From NCBI GenBank assembly GCA_038141525.1, contig JAYQIF010000008.1, positions 496,001 through 560,000 on the forward strand: 64,000 nucleotides of DNA, given 5' to 3'. The notes beneath the pieces were generated by a model. It was not told the DNA's origin. It saw nothing but the letters and a program-made list of their open reading frames with translations, and ran no database searches. A program made the translations under genes and the position numbers. The stretch's first letter is position 1. The number at the start of each line of letters is the position of its first letter. The DNA comes from BACL21 sp038141525 (lineage in GTDB: Bacteria > Bacteroidota > Bacteroidia > Flavobacteriales > Flavobacteriaceae). Below are positions 46,078-55,802 of this stretch, one piece after another.

Positions 46078-47326
46078 CTACAAAACCTCAGCCACCACAA
46101 AGGTGCTCCCTCCCACGTAAATGACATCCTCAGGTTTGGCTCGTGATTTGGCGGCATTCAAGGCCTCGCTGACCGTATCAAACTCGCGACCATTTAATCC
46201 TTTTCTCTGGCCCAGTTCACTTAAATCACTCGCTGCCATCGCCCGCGGGTTACTGGCCGCACAATAGTAATAAAGCCCTGATTGAGGTAAACAATCAAAA
46301 ATTTGATCCAAAGCCTTGTCATTTACAAAGCCCAAGACCAAATGTAATTGTGGCGACTTTAAATCATTTAACTGAACCATAGTCATGGTGAGCCCATCGA
46401 TATTGTGTGCCGTGTCGCAAATAATCATGGGGTTTTGACCGATTACCTGCCAACGGCCCATGAGTCCTGTCGATAATTGGACCTGCCCCAAACCCTTTAC
46501 GACATGGTTACTCGTCTAATTGATAACCTAGAGATTTCAGTAAACCCAAGGCGGTCAATACCGTCTTTTTGATTCAACTGCTGATAAGACCCTATGAGAT
46601 CACTTTGATATTCTGATGTTCATGGTCCTGTGCCTTAAGCAGTGGCGCCTGCAATTGTGCGGCAATAGATTCAAAAACCGTAATGGTCTGCGGATTGTAC
46701 TGTCCAATGACCACCGGAACACTGGGCTTGATGATACCCGCCTTTTCACGCGCAATAGCTTCAATGGTTTCTCCCAAGAATTGCATATGGTCAAGCCCAA
46801 TATTCGTAATTACACTTAGTATCGGAGTAATGACGTTTGTGCTGTCCAAGCGCCCGCCCATGCCTGTTTCGATAATTGCGATGTCGATATTCGATTTTGA
46901 AAAATATTCAAAGGCCAGTCCCACGGTCATTTCAAAAAAAGACAAACCCATTTTACTGAAGGTCGAGGCGTGATCTTGAATAAACTCAAGCACCGCTGAT
47001 TCTGATATTGGTTCACCGTCAATACGAATACGCTCGCGAAAATCCTTGAGGTGAGGTGAGGTATACAGACCTACGCGATATCCCGCGGCCTGCAGTACCG
47101 ATGCCAGCATATGTGATGTCGACCCCTTGCCATTAGTTCCTGCCACGTGGATCGATTTAAAGCCGCGCTCAGGATTTTTCAAATAAGCCATCAAACGCTC
47201 AGTCCGCTCCAGTCCTGGCTTATAGGCTGCAGTACCCTGTCGCTGGTATTGAGGCAACTGCATGAAAAGCCATTGAATGGCATCATCATATGAAGTAAAG
47301 GCCTGATCCATATCGCTTTTACGCAT
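46078..47326 (-). pseudogene. folC: Folylpolyglutamate synthase / dihydrofolate synthase FolC, with three frameshifts
   Basis: Mur-ligase-like FolC of about 416 residues once repaired. N part (from 47326): VAGTNGKGSTSHMLAS P-loop, YTSPHLKDFRERIR, ETGMGGRLDSTN, ITNIGLDHMQFLG. C part: LMGRWQVI, DTAHNIDG, LVLGFVNDKALDQIF. Between them three one-base events lie within about 90 bases: a lost base in the AAA near 46604-46606 (QNIK then SDLIGSYQQ), an extra base at 46565, and an extra base near 46513. Repaired, the stretch reads SDLIGSYQQLNQKTVLTALG, then LLKSLGYQLDE and SNHVVKGLGQVQLSTGLM. FolC makes dihydrofolate and adds glutamates to folates; in most bacteria it is essential. Confidence 0.9.
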
Positions 47327-47344
47327 CTTAATACCGTCGAAATC

Positions 47345-49823
47345 CTATCGAATAATGAGCTTTTCAGAAATGCGCCCCGCAGGTGTACCATAGTTGATAA
47401 AATACATGCCCGGCGCTAATCCCTCGAGATCCAGGGTACACAATCTTGAGCGTAAGGCAGGTAAATTGACGGCAACATTTGTCCTTGGGCGCTAAAAGCA
47501 CCAGCTGGGGGTCATTTAAAGGTTCTGCTAACTCGAAATGATACCTGGTCACGCGCAGGGTTTGGCCAAAGACGGGCCGATGCAATGCCGGAATAGGTGT
47601 TTGTACTGAGTATGATCTCATTTAAAGCGAGGCGGTACGCCGAGCGGCCATAAGTCGCGATCAACAATTCTTGAGTACCTTGATGAATATGCATATCATT
47701 GATCACCACAGAAGGCAAATTGGCCCCGACAGCGCTCCAAGTCGCGCCACCATCGCCCGAGCCAAAAACACCAATATCGGTTCCGACAAAAAGCCGTCCA
47801 TCGTTATCTTGAACAATATCATTAACGGGTACATCAGGGAGTCCTGTCGAGATATCAATCCAGTTTTGACCATTGTCATAACTCTTGTAAACATGACCTT
47901 CATCCGTGCCATAACGGTACCCTGAAAGCGTCACAAATAAAGTACCTGGATGAGTTACCGAGTGCAACACCTTAGTCACCCAGCGCGCGGGTAAATCCTC
48001 AGAGAGATCAATTCCAATTGCTCCTGTATCCAGGGTCATCCAAACATTACCATCATCCGTGCCCGCGAGAATTTTTTCTGCATTAAAAGGAGACACATCC
48101 AGAGCCACCACGGTACCATAATTCAAATTCCCTCCTCCCGGGCCATTGGTCAGGTCACCGCTAATGGCCGTCCAAAGGCCTGCACCATTTTCTGTACGGT
48201 AAACGCGCTGAGTGGCCGTATACATGACCTGAGCATTTTGAGGGTCAAAGACAATCGGGGTATCCCAATTCTTACGATCCGCCCCAGATATTCCCGCCGT
48301 GGCACCGATAAAGCTAGATCCGTTGTTGGTTGATTTGGCGATATTGCCATACTGGTATTGGGCAAAAATTATATTTGAATTATTTGGATCAACCAGAGGC
48401 TGAAATCCATCTCCGCCATAAATAATCTCGTAATCATCTGGCCCACCAGTCAAAGTTCGATGCGTACTGTTATCTTGCGCCCCTAGGTAAATACCATCAG
48501 CGTTGGAAGGATCTATAAAGCAGCGATAGAGCTGGGTAATGGGCAACTGCTGATCTTTGGTCCAAGTACTCCCGCCATCGGGGCTAAAATAAACACCACC
48601 ATCATTTCCAAGCACTAGGTTATCCGGGTCACTGGGGTCAAAAGCCAAAGCGTGTTGATCCACATGGACATTATTGAACACCCCAAACCAGTTATTGCCC
48701 CCGTCGGTTGACTTTTGTACCTGAAAATCCACATTATAGATGGTATTCTCATCGGTGGGGTCAATTACAATGCCACGAAACCACCAGTGAAAGCCGACAT
48801 TATTCAAGGCACTTGAATTCATTGCGGTCCATGAATCACCACCATCGCTCGTGCGATACACCCCTTGAATATTCCCTGAGGCATCGGCATAACGAGCATA
48901 CAAAACATCTGGATTAGAAGGCGCTATAGTGATGCTGATGCGGCCTTTTTGATTGGCCGCCGTGGGTAATCCACTGGTCAACTCCGTCCAACTGTCTCCG
49001 CCATCAAGTGAGCGATAAAGCCCTGAAGTCTCACCCCCGTAGGAGCGATATTGCGGACGACGTACCCTTTGCCAGGCTGCAGCATAAATTATTTGACCAT
49101 TTGTTGGGTGCATGGCCATGTCCACTATCCCTGTAGAATCACTTACAAAAAGCGACTGCGTCCATGTCTGCCCACCGTCTTGACTGCGGTATACCCCTCG
49201 ATTGGCATCATTTCTAAATAAAGGCCCCATGGCTCCTACAAAAATATTTTGTGCATTATTTGGATCGATGAGGACTTTACCAATGTTGCCCACCTCCGAA
49301 AGTCCTTTGTTTGTCCAGCTTTGGCCGCCATCCTCTGATAAATAAACGCCATCTCCATCATAAGCTAAAGAACCGCCACCAGCGTTGACCTCTCCCGTCC
49401 CGACCCATATGTGATCTGAATTACTCGGATCAATGGCTATATCGCCAATGGACAAGGAATTTTGACCATCAAAAACAGGCACCCAATCCGCGCCAGCATT
49501 AGTAGTTTTAAAAACACCCCCTGAAGCTGCAGCCACATAATATTCTTGGCCACTGACCATTTCTATATCGCTTATTCGCCCGCCAATATTTGACCGGCCC
49601 TACGGCATTCCAATTTCCACCGGACGCATTCATAGATCGCTTTTGTTGCATAGCCTGACGCCTTGCCTGTGGATCCAGTCGCCCAGAGGGAAAAGCCCGC
49701 TGCATGAACATCCAATCGTTAGGTTTTAGTTCTGGGTGATCCGATAATTAACGTTAGGGTATCCCGAAAATCTGCACAACTGGAAACAATAATTAATAAT
49801 AGAAGGGAAGTAAAATAGCGCAT
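47345..49823 (-). pseudogene. Secreted BNR/WD40/YVTN-type repeat protein with T9SS sorting domain, multiply frameshifted
   Basis: About 825 residues when repaired. It opens at 49823 with a lipoprotein-like signal (MRYFTSLLLLIIVSSC), then GNWNAVGPVNIGGRISDIEMV, and from about residue 90 many BNR-type beta-propeller repeats (VYLSEDGGQSWT, LYRSLDGGDSWTELTSG, VYFSPDGGSTWT), ending in a T9SS type A domain (RLWPNPARDQVSF, then GMYFINYGTPAGRISEKLIIR to stop 47345). Breaks: one extra base near 49746-49751, an extra T at 49589-49591, and at least three in the CTD (about 47515, 47495, 47450). Domain family resembles VPS10/sialidase-like propellers; activity unknown. It sits between tonB and folC. Confidence 0.82.
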
Positions 49824-49878
49824 GGTATAAGTTTATGCACTAAAGATAATTCATTTAAGAAAATAGCAGCGTCGCTAT

Positions 49879-50742
49879 TTACTGAGACAGTCTGAAAACG
49901 TATATAATTTTCCCGATTTGTCGCGATGGGGCCTTGTCATCGGGATTAAACTCAGTGGCTAATGCGGCGCGGCGCGCTGGATCCAAAAGACAGGGCGCAT
50001 TATTGGTCGTTCCGCGTACTCCAGGCATGGCAGTGATGACCTGACCTTGCTGATTGACTTCAATACTCACCACGACACGCCCGGCTTGATTGCAATCTTG
50101 TACGATGATTTCCTTGTGTAAGGCCCGTCTCCCTCCAAGCAAATAGTTGCCATCACCATCCAGACCTATTCCCAGATTGTATGGACTCTCGGAGAGTGGG
50201 CTTCCATCAACATCGCCTAAGGCGGTTTGATTTTGCTCATCCGATGGATTACCGCCAGCAGAATCCTTATTTGCAGAGGAACTTTGTCCCCCAAGAATTC
50301 GTTTTAGGGCCTCGGCGGTCGCGGCATCTGGTTTGGGCTCCACTTCTTGAGTCACGGCCACCTCAGCCGATTCAGTAACCAACAATTGCTCCTGAGTCAA
50401 TGTGGCGTCATCGACAATTTCCTCTTGTGTTTGAGTCTCAGCAGTTGTCTCGGCTTGAGTTTCAGGCATTAGGTTTCTTGAGGCTCGACCTCTGTCGATT
50501 GAGTTTTAGGTCATTGATTCTGAGGGATTCTTGACCTGAGTCGATTCAGTATTATCACCGCTCACGCTTGTGTTTTGATTTGAGGTTCCTTCGGGACTCC
50601 CTAAAGCAATGATAATACCCCGCTGCAGTGGTGGATCATAATGCCTGAGCCCAAAAAAAAGTAACATAAGCAAAAGGCCGATCCCGATCAGAATGGTCTT
50701 AATTACGCTTTTGCGCTGATGAATGTCTAAAGCTACAGACAT
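49879..50742 (-). pseudogene. tonB: TonB-like energy transducer with a short compensated frame slip
   Basis: About 287 residues. N-terminal membrane anchor (VIKTILIGIGLLLMLLFFGL, residues 12-31), a Glu/Gln/Thr-rich linker, and a C-terminal TonB-like domain (GRRALHKEIIVQDCNQAGRV to GKIIYVFRLSQ). Read as is, a stop at 50506-50508 (SESMT) separates the anchor from the rest, which is in the same frame. Between them, from about 50508 to 50470, the coding frame is shifted by one: KTQSTEVEPQET reads well there. An extra base plus a missing base would restore the whole. Links the ExbBD motor to outer-membrane receptors such as SusC. Starts one base after exbD. Confidence 0.8.
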
Positions 50743-50743
50743 A

Positions 50744-51136
50744 TTACTCAGGATTTACCGCCAGAACGACTTGATAACTTTTACGGTTGGCCAAGTCCAT
50801 GACATAGACCACTTCTTCTATAGGCACCCCCTGTTCGGCTCGCAAAATAACCGTCGGTTTCGATTCAGATTGCAAAGCAGCCCCTAAAACGGAGGCAAGT
50901 TGCCCTTTGGTTATGCGCTCCTTATTGACATAGTAAGCACCATCTTTAGAAATACTTACTGAGGCTTTTTGTTGATTTGTGGATTTTCCTTTGGCCTGCG
51001 GCAAAAGCAGATCCAAGGCATTAGGCGTAATGGCTGGAGAGGTCAACAAAAAGAACACCAAAAGCAGAAAGACGATATCCGTCATACTGCTCATGCTAAA
51101 GGTAGCACTGACTTTATTGCGTCCACGCAAATTCAT
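50744..51136 (-). CDS. exbD: Biopolymer transport protein ExbD/TolR
   Basis: 130 residues. One N-terminal membrane segment with the essential Asp (SSMTDIVFLLLVFFLLTS), then a periplasmic domain (NALDLLLPQAKG, SKDGAYYVNKERI, VILRAEQGVPIEEVVYVMDLA). Part of the proton-driven ExbB-ExbD motor that powers TonB. Starts inside the exbB stop (TAATG). Confidence 0.94.
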   Translation of the reverse strand: MNLRGRNKVSATFSMSSMTDIVFLLLVFFLLTSPAITPNALDLLLPQAKGKSTNQQKASVSISKDGAYYVNKERITKGQLASVLGAALQSESKPTVILRAEQGVPIEEVVYVMDLANRKSYQVVLAVNPE

Positions 51137-51836
51137 TAGGCTGGTTCGTTTAACAAGTCAATAAAATCAACGGCAGTGGCTTCCATTTGATGGACCACCT
51201 TATCGGTTTTGACTACAAGATGATTATAAGCCATATAAGCAACAATGCCCACAATAAGCCCAGCCACAGTCGTGGTCATTGCCGTATAGATTCCTTCTGC
51301 TAAAGCACCCATTTCTGCTTGACCGCTGCTGTTGGCTAATTCATGAAAAGCTAAAACCATCCCAATCACCGTTCCTAAGAAACCAATCATTGGTGCAGCC
51401 CAGATATGGTCGCTAAAATACTTACATTCTTCTCCAATGCATATACCTCGAGTCGCCCTGCATTTTCAATGGCAGAATTAATGTCCTCCAAAGGATGACC
51501 CATACGAGAAATGCCTTTTTCAGTCAATCGCGCCACAGGTGTCTGATGTTGCCGACAAAGCCCTTTGGCCTCTTCAGGCTTACCCGAAAGAATAAAGGTG
51601 CGAATCTGACTCATAAAATTTGGGTCAGTTTTACTGGCGGCTTTGATAGCCGACAGGCGTTCAAAATAAATATATAACGCCACCAACAAGAGCACAAACA
51701 ACAACCCGATAATAATCTGACCCCCTAAATCCCCACTTAAAATAAGCTCCATAAGTGATAAGGTTTGCTCTGCTGGCTCCTGATCTACAGAAACCTCATT
51801 TTGCAGACTCAGTAACATTGGCATCAATAACTTCAT
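51136..51836 (-). pseudogene. exbB: MotA/TolQ/ExbB proton-channel protein, split by a one-base deletion
   Basis: Two frames give one ExbB of about 233 residues. Part 1: hydrophobic GGQIIIGLLFVLLLVALYIYFERL, LEDINSAIENAGRLEVYALEK. Part 2: MIGFLGTVIGMVLAFHELA, GIYTAMTTTVAGLIVGIVAY. Junction: ATISGL-stop versus ATISGAAPMIGFLGTVIGMV; adding one G to GGG (C-run 51399-51401 on the plus strand) joins them. Three membrane segments are intact. With ExbD forms the inner-membrane motor for TonB. Confidence 0.92.
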
Positions 51837-51878
51837 AAAAAATCTTTCTAAAAGAACGCTCTGGCCCAGTCTAAATTG

Positions 51879-53264
51879 TTAGACGTGATGAAAAAGAACG
51901 CGTTCGATAAATAAAAACAAGCCAGCGCCGGCCAAGAAACCGACAAAGGCGAGCCAAGCTACTTTCTTTAAATACCAGATAAAGTTGATGCGCTCCATAC
52001 CCATGGCAGCAACACCTGCGGCAGAGCCAATGATCAACATACTGCCTCCAGTACCCGCGGCATAGGCAATAAAATGCCAGAGCACAGAATCCATAGGAGC
52101 ATCGTACATCCCAATCGAAGCCGCAACAAGAGGCACATTATCGATTACTGCTGAGAACATTCCCAACAAGAATCACGACCACATCTTGATTAGGAATCGC
52201 CCCCTGAAGGGTTTCGGCCAAATACCTCAAGCGTACCCACAGATTCACCACTTTCTGTGGCTCCATAAACCAAAGACTCAAGACCAGCAACAGCCATGAG
52301 AATTCCTAAGAAGAATAAAATACTCGACAGCTCAATACGCGATAAGGCTTTGTGTGCGGAATACAAATGACGACGTTCTTTGCTAAAATCCTCCTCTGGA
52401 TGAATGTATTCTGAAACCAACCAAACTACCCCAACCGCCAACATCATTCCGATGTATGGCGGCAAATGCGTTCAAGGTTTTAAACACGGGCACTGAGACG
52501 ATCATACCAAGGCCCAAGTACAGCATAGTCTTACTGCTCAACAAGCGCTGTGCAGATTCATCATTGGCAGCTGATACACTGATTTTGCCCCGGAAAGGCT
52601 TGAGATATGAGGCAATGATAAAGGGCAATACAAAACACAAAATAGAAGGCAACACCACAAATTCGATCAGCCCCGCTGCGGAGACTTTCTTGGCGATCCA
52701 AAGCATGGTAGTGGTCACATCACCAATTGGCGACCAGGCACCTCCTGCATTGGCCGCAATCACTACCATCGAGGCATACCATATACGGTCTCCTTTATCG
52801 CTGATTAATTTACGCAACAAGGTCACTAACACTATAGTTGCCGTTAAATTATCGATAATGGCCGAAAGCACAAAAGCTAGAATACCAATTATCCAAAGCA
52901 ATGATTTCTTACTGTCGGTTTTTACTGCACCTTTAAGCACTTCAAATCCTCGGTGCAGATCTATGATTTCGACAATGGTCATGGCTCCAATTAGGAATAT
53001 CAATATTTCTGCAGTCTTGCCCAAGTGATGCAATAAGGTTTGTTCAAAACCGTGCATGGCATGCTCTCCACCCGTCAAGGCATTAAATATTGAGCCCTCA
53101 GTATCGATTACTTCGAACCACCCGATCCCAAACCCTACAGCGAGTACACCCCATATCAGGGCTGCCATAATGAGTGCCGGCACCGTTTTATCCAAACGCA
53201 ATGGATGCTCCAGAGTAATGGCTAAATAACCAATGACGAAAATGAGAATTATCAAAGATTCCAT
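51879..53264 (-). pseudogene. nhaD: Na+/H+ antiporter NhaD, with three frameshifts
   Basis: About 461 residues when repaired, roughly ten or more membrane segments. Starts MESLIILIFVIGYLAITLEH; contains ANAGGAWSPIGDVTTTMLW and SAIIDNLTATIVLVTLLRK, both NhaD/CitM hallmarks, and ends GLFLFIERVLFHHV. Breaks: an extra base near 52460-52463 (NAF then PPYIGMMLAVGV), an extra base at 52231 (VGT then LRYLAETLQGAIPNQDV), and an extra G at 52162-52164 (VVILVG then GMFSAVIDNVPLVAASIGM). Exchanges Na+ for H+ across the inner membrane, fitting a saline habitat. Encoded 16 bases after the amino-acid dehydrogenase gene. Confidence 0.9.
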
Positions 53265-53280
53265 AGAATGATTTTATGTT

Positions 53281-54516
53281 TTAAATAAGTTGTTTGAGGG
53301 CAATTTCAAAGGCCGTGGCACTGATATCTGCAGGATTAGGGTTTTGCTCGTAAACCTTTTGCAATGCACTTTTGATGGTCTGAGACACATCCTCAAAAAT
53401 CGCATCGTCTGTCATCGCAACACGCTTTTCCATAAAGTACGCAAAAACGCGCGCCATACCACAGTTACTGATAAAATCAGGGATTAGGCTGATTTGTTTG
53501 TCTATAGCTTCCATAATCGGACCAAAGAAAATTTCTCGATCTGCAAAGGGTACGTTAGCACCAGAACTCACCACTTGTAAGCCCGAGGCGATCAGTGATT
53601 GAATTTGATCTTCTGTAATCAAACGAGACGCCGCACAAGGCGCAAAAATATCTGCTTGAACATTCCAGATGCGCTGGTTTACCTCCTCAAAACTCAAGAG
53701 ATTTTCACCTGCCAAAGCATTGCCGTTTTTATTGAGAAAAAGCTGCTTAACTGCTTCAAAGCTCAAACCCTCTTCATTAATTATCCCTCCCCCGCGATCA
53801 ATGATTCCAACAATCAGCGCGCCGGACTGGGCTAAATAATAAGCCGCTGCCGAAGCGACATTGCCAAAACCTTGAACAATCGCGCGTTTGCCCTGGATTG
53901 ACCCGCCAAAGATATCGTAATAATGACGCACCGCTTCGGAAACCCCGTAACCAGTTATCAAATCAGCAACGGTGTATTTACGCGACACATCAGGCGAGTA
54001 TTTTGGATTTTCGACAATTTTAATAACACCCTGCCGCAATTGTCCTATTCGATTGATTTTATCCGCCTCAGTCGGACTAAAGTGTCCATTAAATACGCCT
54101 TCTTGAGGATGCCATACACCACTTTCTTCGGTTATAGGAATAACCTCGTGTATCTCATCGACATTCATGTCCCCTCCAGTCCCGTAATAAGATTTAAGCA
54201 GCGGAGAGACAGCACGATACCATCGCTGTAAAACCCCTTTTTTACGGGGATCTTTTGGATCAAAATTTATTCCCGACTTGGCGCCCCCAATGGCAGGACC
54301 CGAAACCGTGAATTTCACCTCCATGGTTTTGGCCAAACTCAGTACCTCGTTTTGGTCCAAGCCAACACGCATTCTGGTCCCCCCTCCGGCGGCACCACCA
54401 CGTAGGCTATTGATTACCGTCCAGCCTTCGGCCTCTGTTTCTGCGTCTTTCCAATGAAAAACAATTTCCGGTGATTTATCTTCGAATTTTTTAAGCAATT
54501 CCCTCATGGGTCGCAA
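53281..54516 (-). CDS. Glu/Leu/Phe/Val dehydrogenase family enzyme
   Basis: 411 residues (or 408 from the second Met, 54507). Substrate domain with GGAAGGGTRMRVG and catalytic Lys in GPAIGGAKSGINF, Asp in GTGGDMNVDE, Rossmann domain AIVQGFGNVASAAAYYL and the end SNCGMARVFAYFMEKRV. NAD(P)-dependent oxidative deamination of an amino acid; the exact substrate (Glu or branched-chain) is uncertain. A -7 box TATATTTG (54580-54587 minus) lies about 63-70 bases upstream. Confidence 0.9.
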   Translation of the reverse strand: MRPMRELLKKFEDKSPEIVFHWKDAETEAEGWTVINSLRGGAAGGGTRMRVGLDQNEVLSLAKTMEVKFTVSGPAIGGAKSGINFDPKDPRKKGVLQRWYRAVSPLLKSYYGTGGDMNVDEIHEVIPITEESGVWHPQEGVFNGHFSPTEADKINRIGQLRQGVIKIVENPKYSPDVSRKYTVADLITGYGVSEAVRHYYDIFGGSIQGKRAIVQGFGNVASAAAYYLAQSGALIVGIIDRGGGIINEEGLSFEAVKQLFLNKNGNALAGENLLSFEEVNQRIWNVQADIFAPCAASRLITEDQIQSLIASGLQVVSSGANVPFADREIFFGPIMEAIDKQISLIPDFISNCGMARVFAYFMEKRVAMTDDAIFEDVSQTIKSALQKVYEQNPNPADISATAFEIALKQLI

Positions 54517-54750
54517 TGGTATTTTTGGTCTTTAGTCGATGCTAATTAATCCAGTAGGACTGTATATTAGCGTATCTCACAAATATAAAAAAATGAGGGG
54601 GCCTAGGTTTAAATTAAAGTAAAATTTATGGCCAAATCATCCCACTACAATGATCCCTTGAGGCACCAGTAACCGAAGACAGACAGTTTATATCATCTCT
54701 TGAGCGCAAAACCCCGAGCAATCCGAAAATCAGGGACTCCTTATAATCAA

Positions 54751-55689
54751 TCAGGCGCGATCAGGGCGGATAAACCTATCGGGTATGGATTTATTGAGTC
54801 GCTCCAAGACATAATCATTATTGGCTCCTCCTCCCGACACCAAAATACGCTTAAATCCCGGTGTAGCAGCATGAATTTGCTCGATCATATGCTCGGCCAA
54901 AGTAGCCAACCAATCCTTTGGGTCTAGGGTATAAGACTCATACCGCGGATAAAAATTAGATTGGACCCACTCAAGACCAAGTGATTTCGGTGGCTTTAAA
55001 CCGTAGTAATTTATGGCATTAAACTGACGAAGGACCTCTTGATTTACAAAACCAGATCGCGCAAACTCACCATTACAATCATAGTCTGCACCCAATTTTT
55101 GGGCCCAATGATTCAAGACAATATTAAAGGGACACAGATCATAAGCCATAGTTCCGCCATCATGGGTCCGAAATGAGATGTTGGCAAAACCTCCGAGATT
55201 GAGGCAGGCCTCAAATTCAGAAAACAATAATTTATCCCCAATTGGCACTAAAGGCGCTCCTTGGCCACCCAAGGCCACATCTTGAGTTCGAAAATCACAA
55301 ACTACCGGACAAGGCATATTGTCTGCAATAGATTTTAAATTACCAATCTGTAAGGTCATCCCCTCTTCAGGTTTGTGCCAAACTGTATGACCGTGACTGC
55401 AAATCAAATCAAGATCACTAATCTCATGTTCGTTGATGAATGACAAAATAACATCGTTGAGTAAAGCTGTGTAAGACAGATTCAATAAATGGATCTGATC
55501 GGGATCCATATGAACAGACTCCGACAATTGCTGATACCACCTACTGTTATAAGAGACAGATTTGGCTTCAAAAATTGAATAGGACCACTTATCTTCCTCT
55601 GAAAGATGGAATTGGCAATGGGCTAAATCTATCCCATCGCATGAGGTTCCACTCATGACCCCAACTACAGTATACGTTTGTTTTTTCAT
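54751..55689 (-). CDS. anmK: Anhydro-N-acetylmuramic acid kinase, C terminus cut by a one-base deletion
   Basis: About 312 residues as read from the preferred start 55689 (MKKQTYTVVGVMSGTSCDGID); the in-frame start at 55719 lies in the divergent acyl-CoA dehydrogenase promoter. Family hallmarks: GVMSGTSCDGIDLA, CSHGHTVWHKP, NLGGFANIS, and ILVSGGGANNDYVLERL. It phosphorylates anhydro-MurNAc from recycled peptidoglycan. Breaks at PDRA-stop; one extra base near 54754-54755 gives PDRALIDYKESLIFGLLGVL... to a stop at 54626, giving about 354 residues, normal for the family. Confidence 0.92.
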   Translation of the reverse strand: MKKQTYTVVGVMSGTSCDGIDLAHCQFHLSEEDKWSYSIFEAKSVSYNSRWYQQLSESVHMDPDQIHLLNLSYTALLNDVILSFINEHEISDLDLICSHGHTVWHKPEEGMTLQIGNLKSIADNMPCPVVCDFRTQDVALGGQGAPLVPIGDKLLFSEFEACLNLGGFANISFRTHDGGTMAYDLCPFNIVLNHWAQKLGADYDCNGEFARSGFVNQEVLRQFNAINYYGLKPPKSLGLEWVQSNFYPRYESYTLDPKDWLATLAEHMIEQIHAATPGFKRILVSGGGANNDYVLERLNKSIPDRFIRPDRA

Positions 55690-55712
55690 CCTGTTAAATT
55701 TAATGGCTTTTA

Positions 55713-55743
55713 TTGACATTAAAGACTCAATCCAATATCTTTG
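55713..55743 (+). promoter_or_regulatory. Promoter of the acyl-CoA dehydrogenase gene
   Basis: TTG (55713-55715), 20 bases, TATCTTTG (55736-55743). One of the best TTG-N-TAnnTTTG matches in the window; 59 bases before the ATG. Confidence 0.68.
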
Positions 55744-55802
55744 CGCTCTAACGAAAACGTTTTAGGCTTCAACTAACCTACCCCAAAAAAAACAAGGACA
55801 CC

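Noticed and set aside
49879..50742. Two small proteins at the tonB locus
   Set aside because: The anchor and the C-terminal domain are in the same frame with well-reading shifted sequence between; together they form a TonB-like protein.
51136..51836. exbB as two separate genes
   Set aside because: The pieces fit one protein exactly after adding one G; neither alone has all membrane segments.
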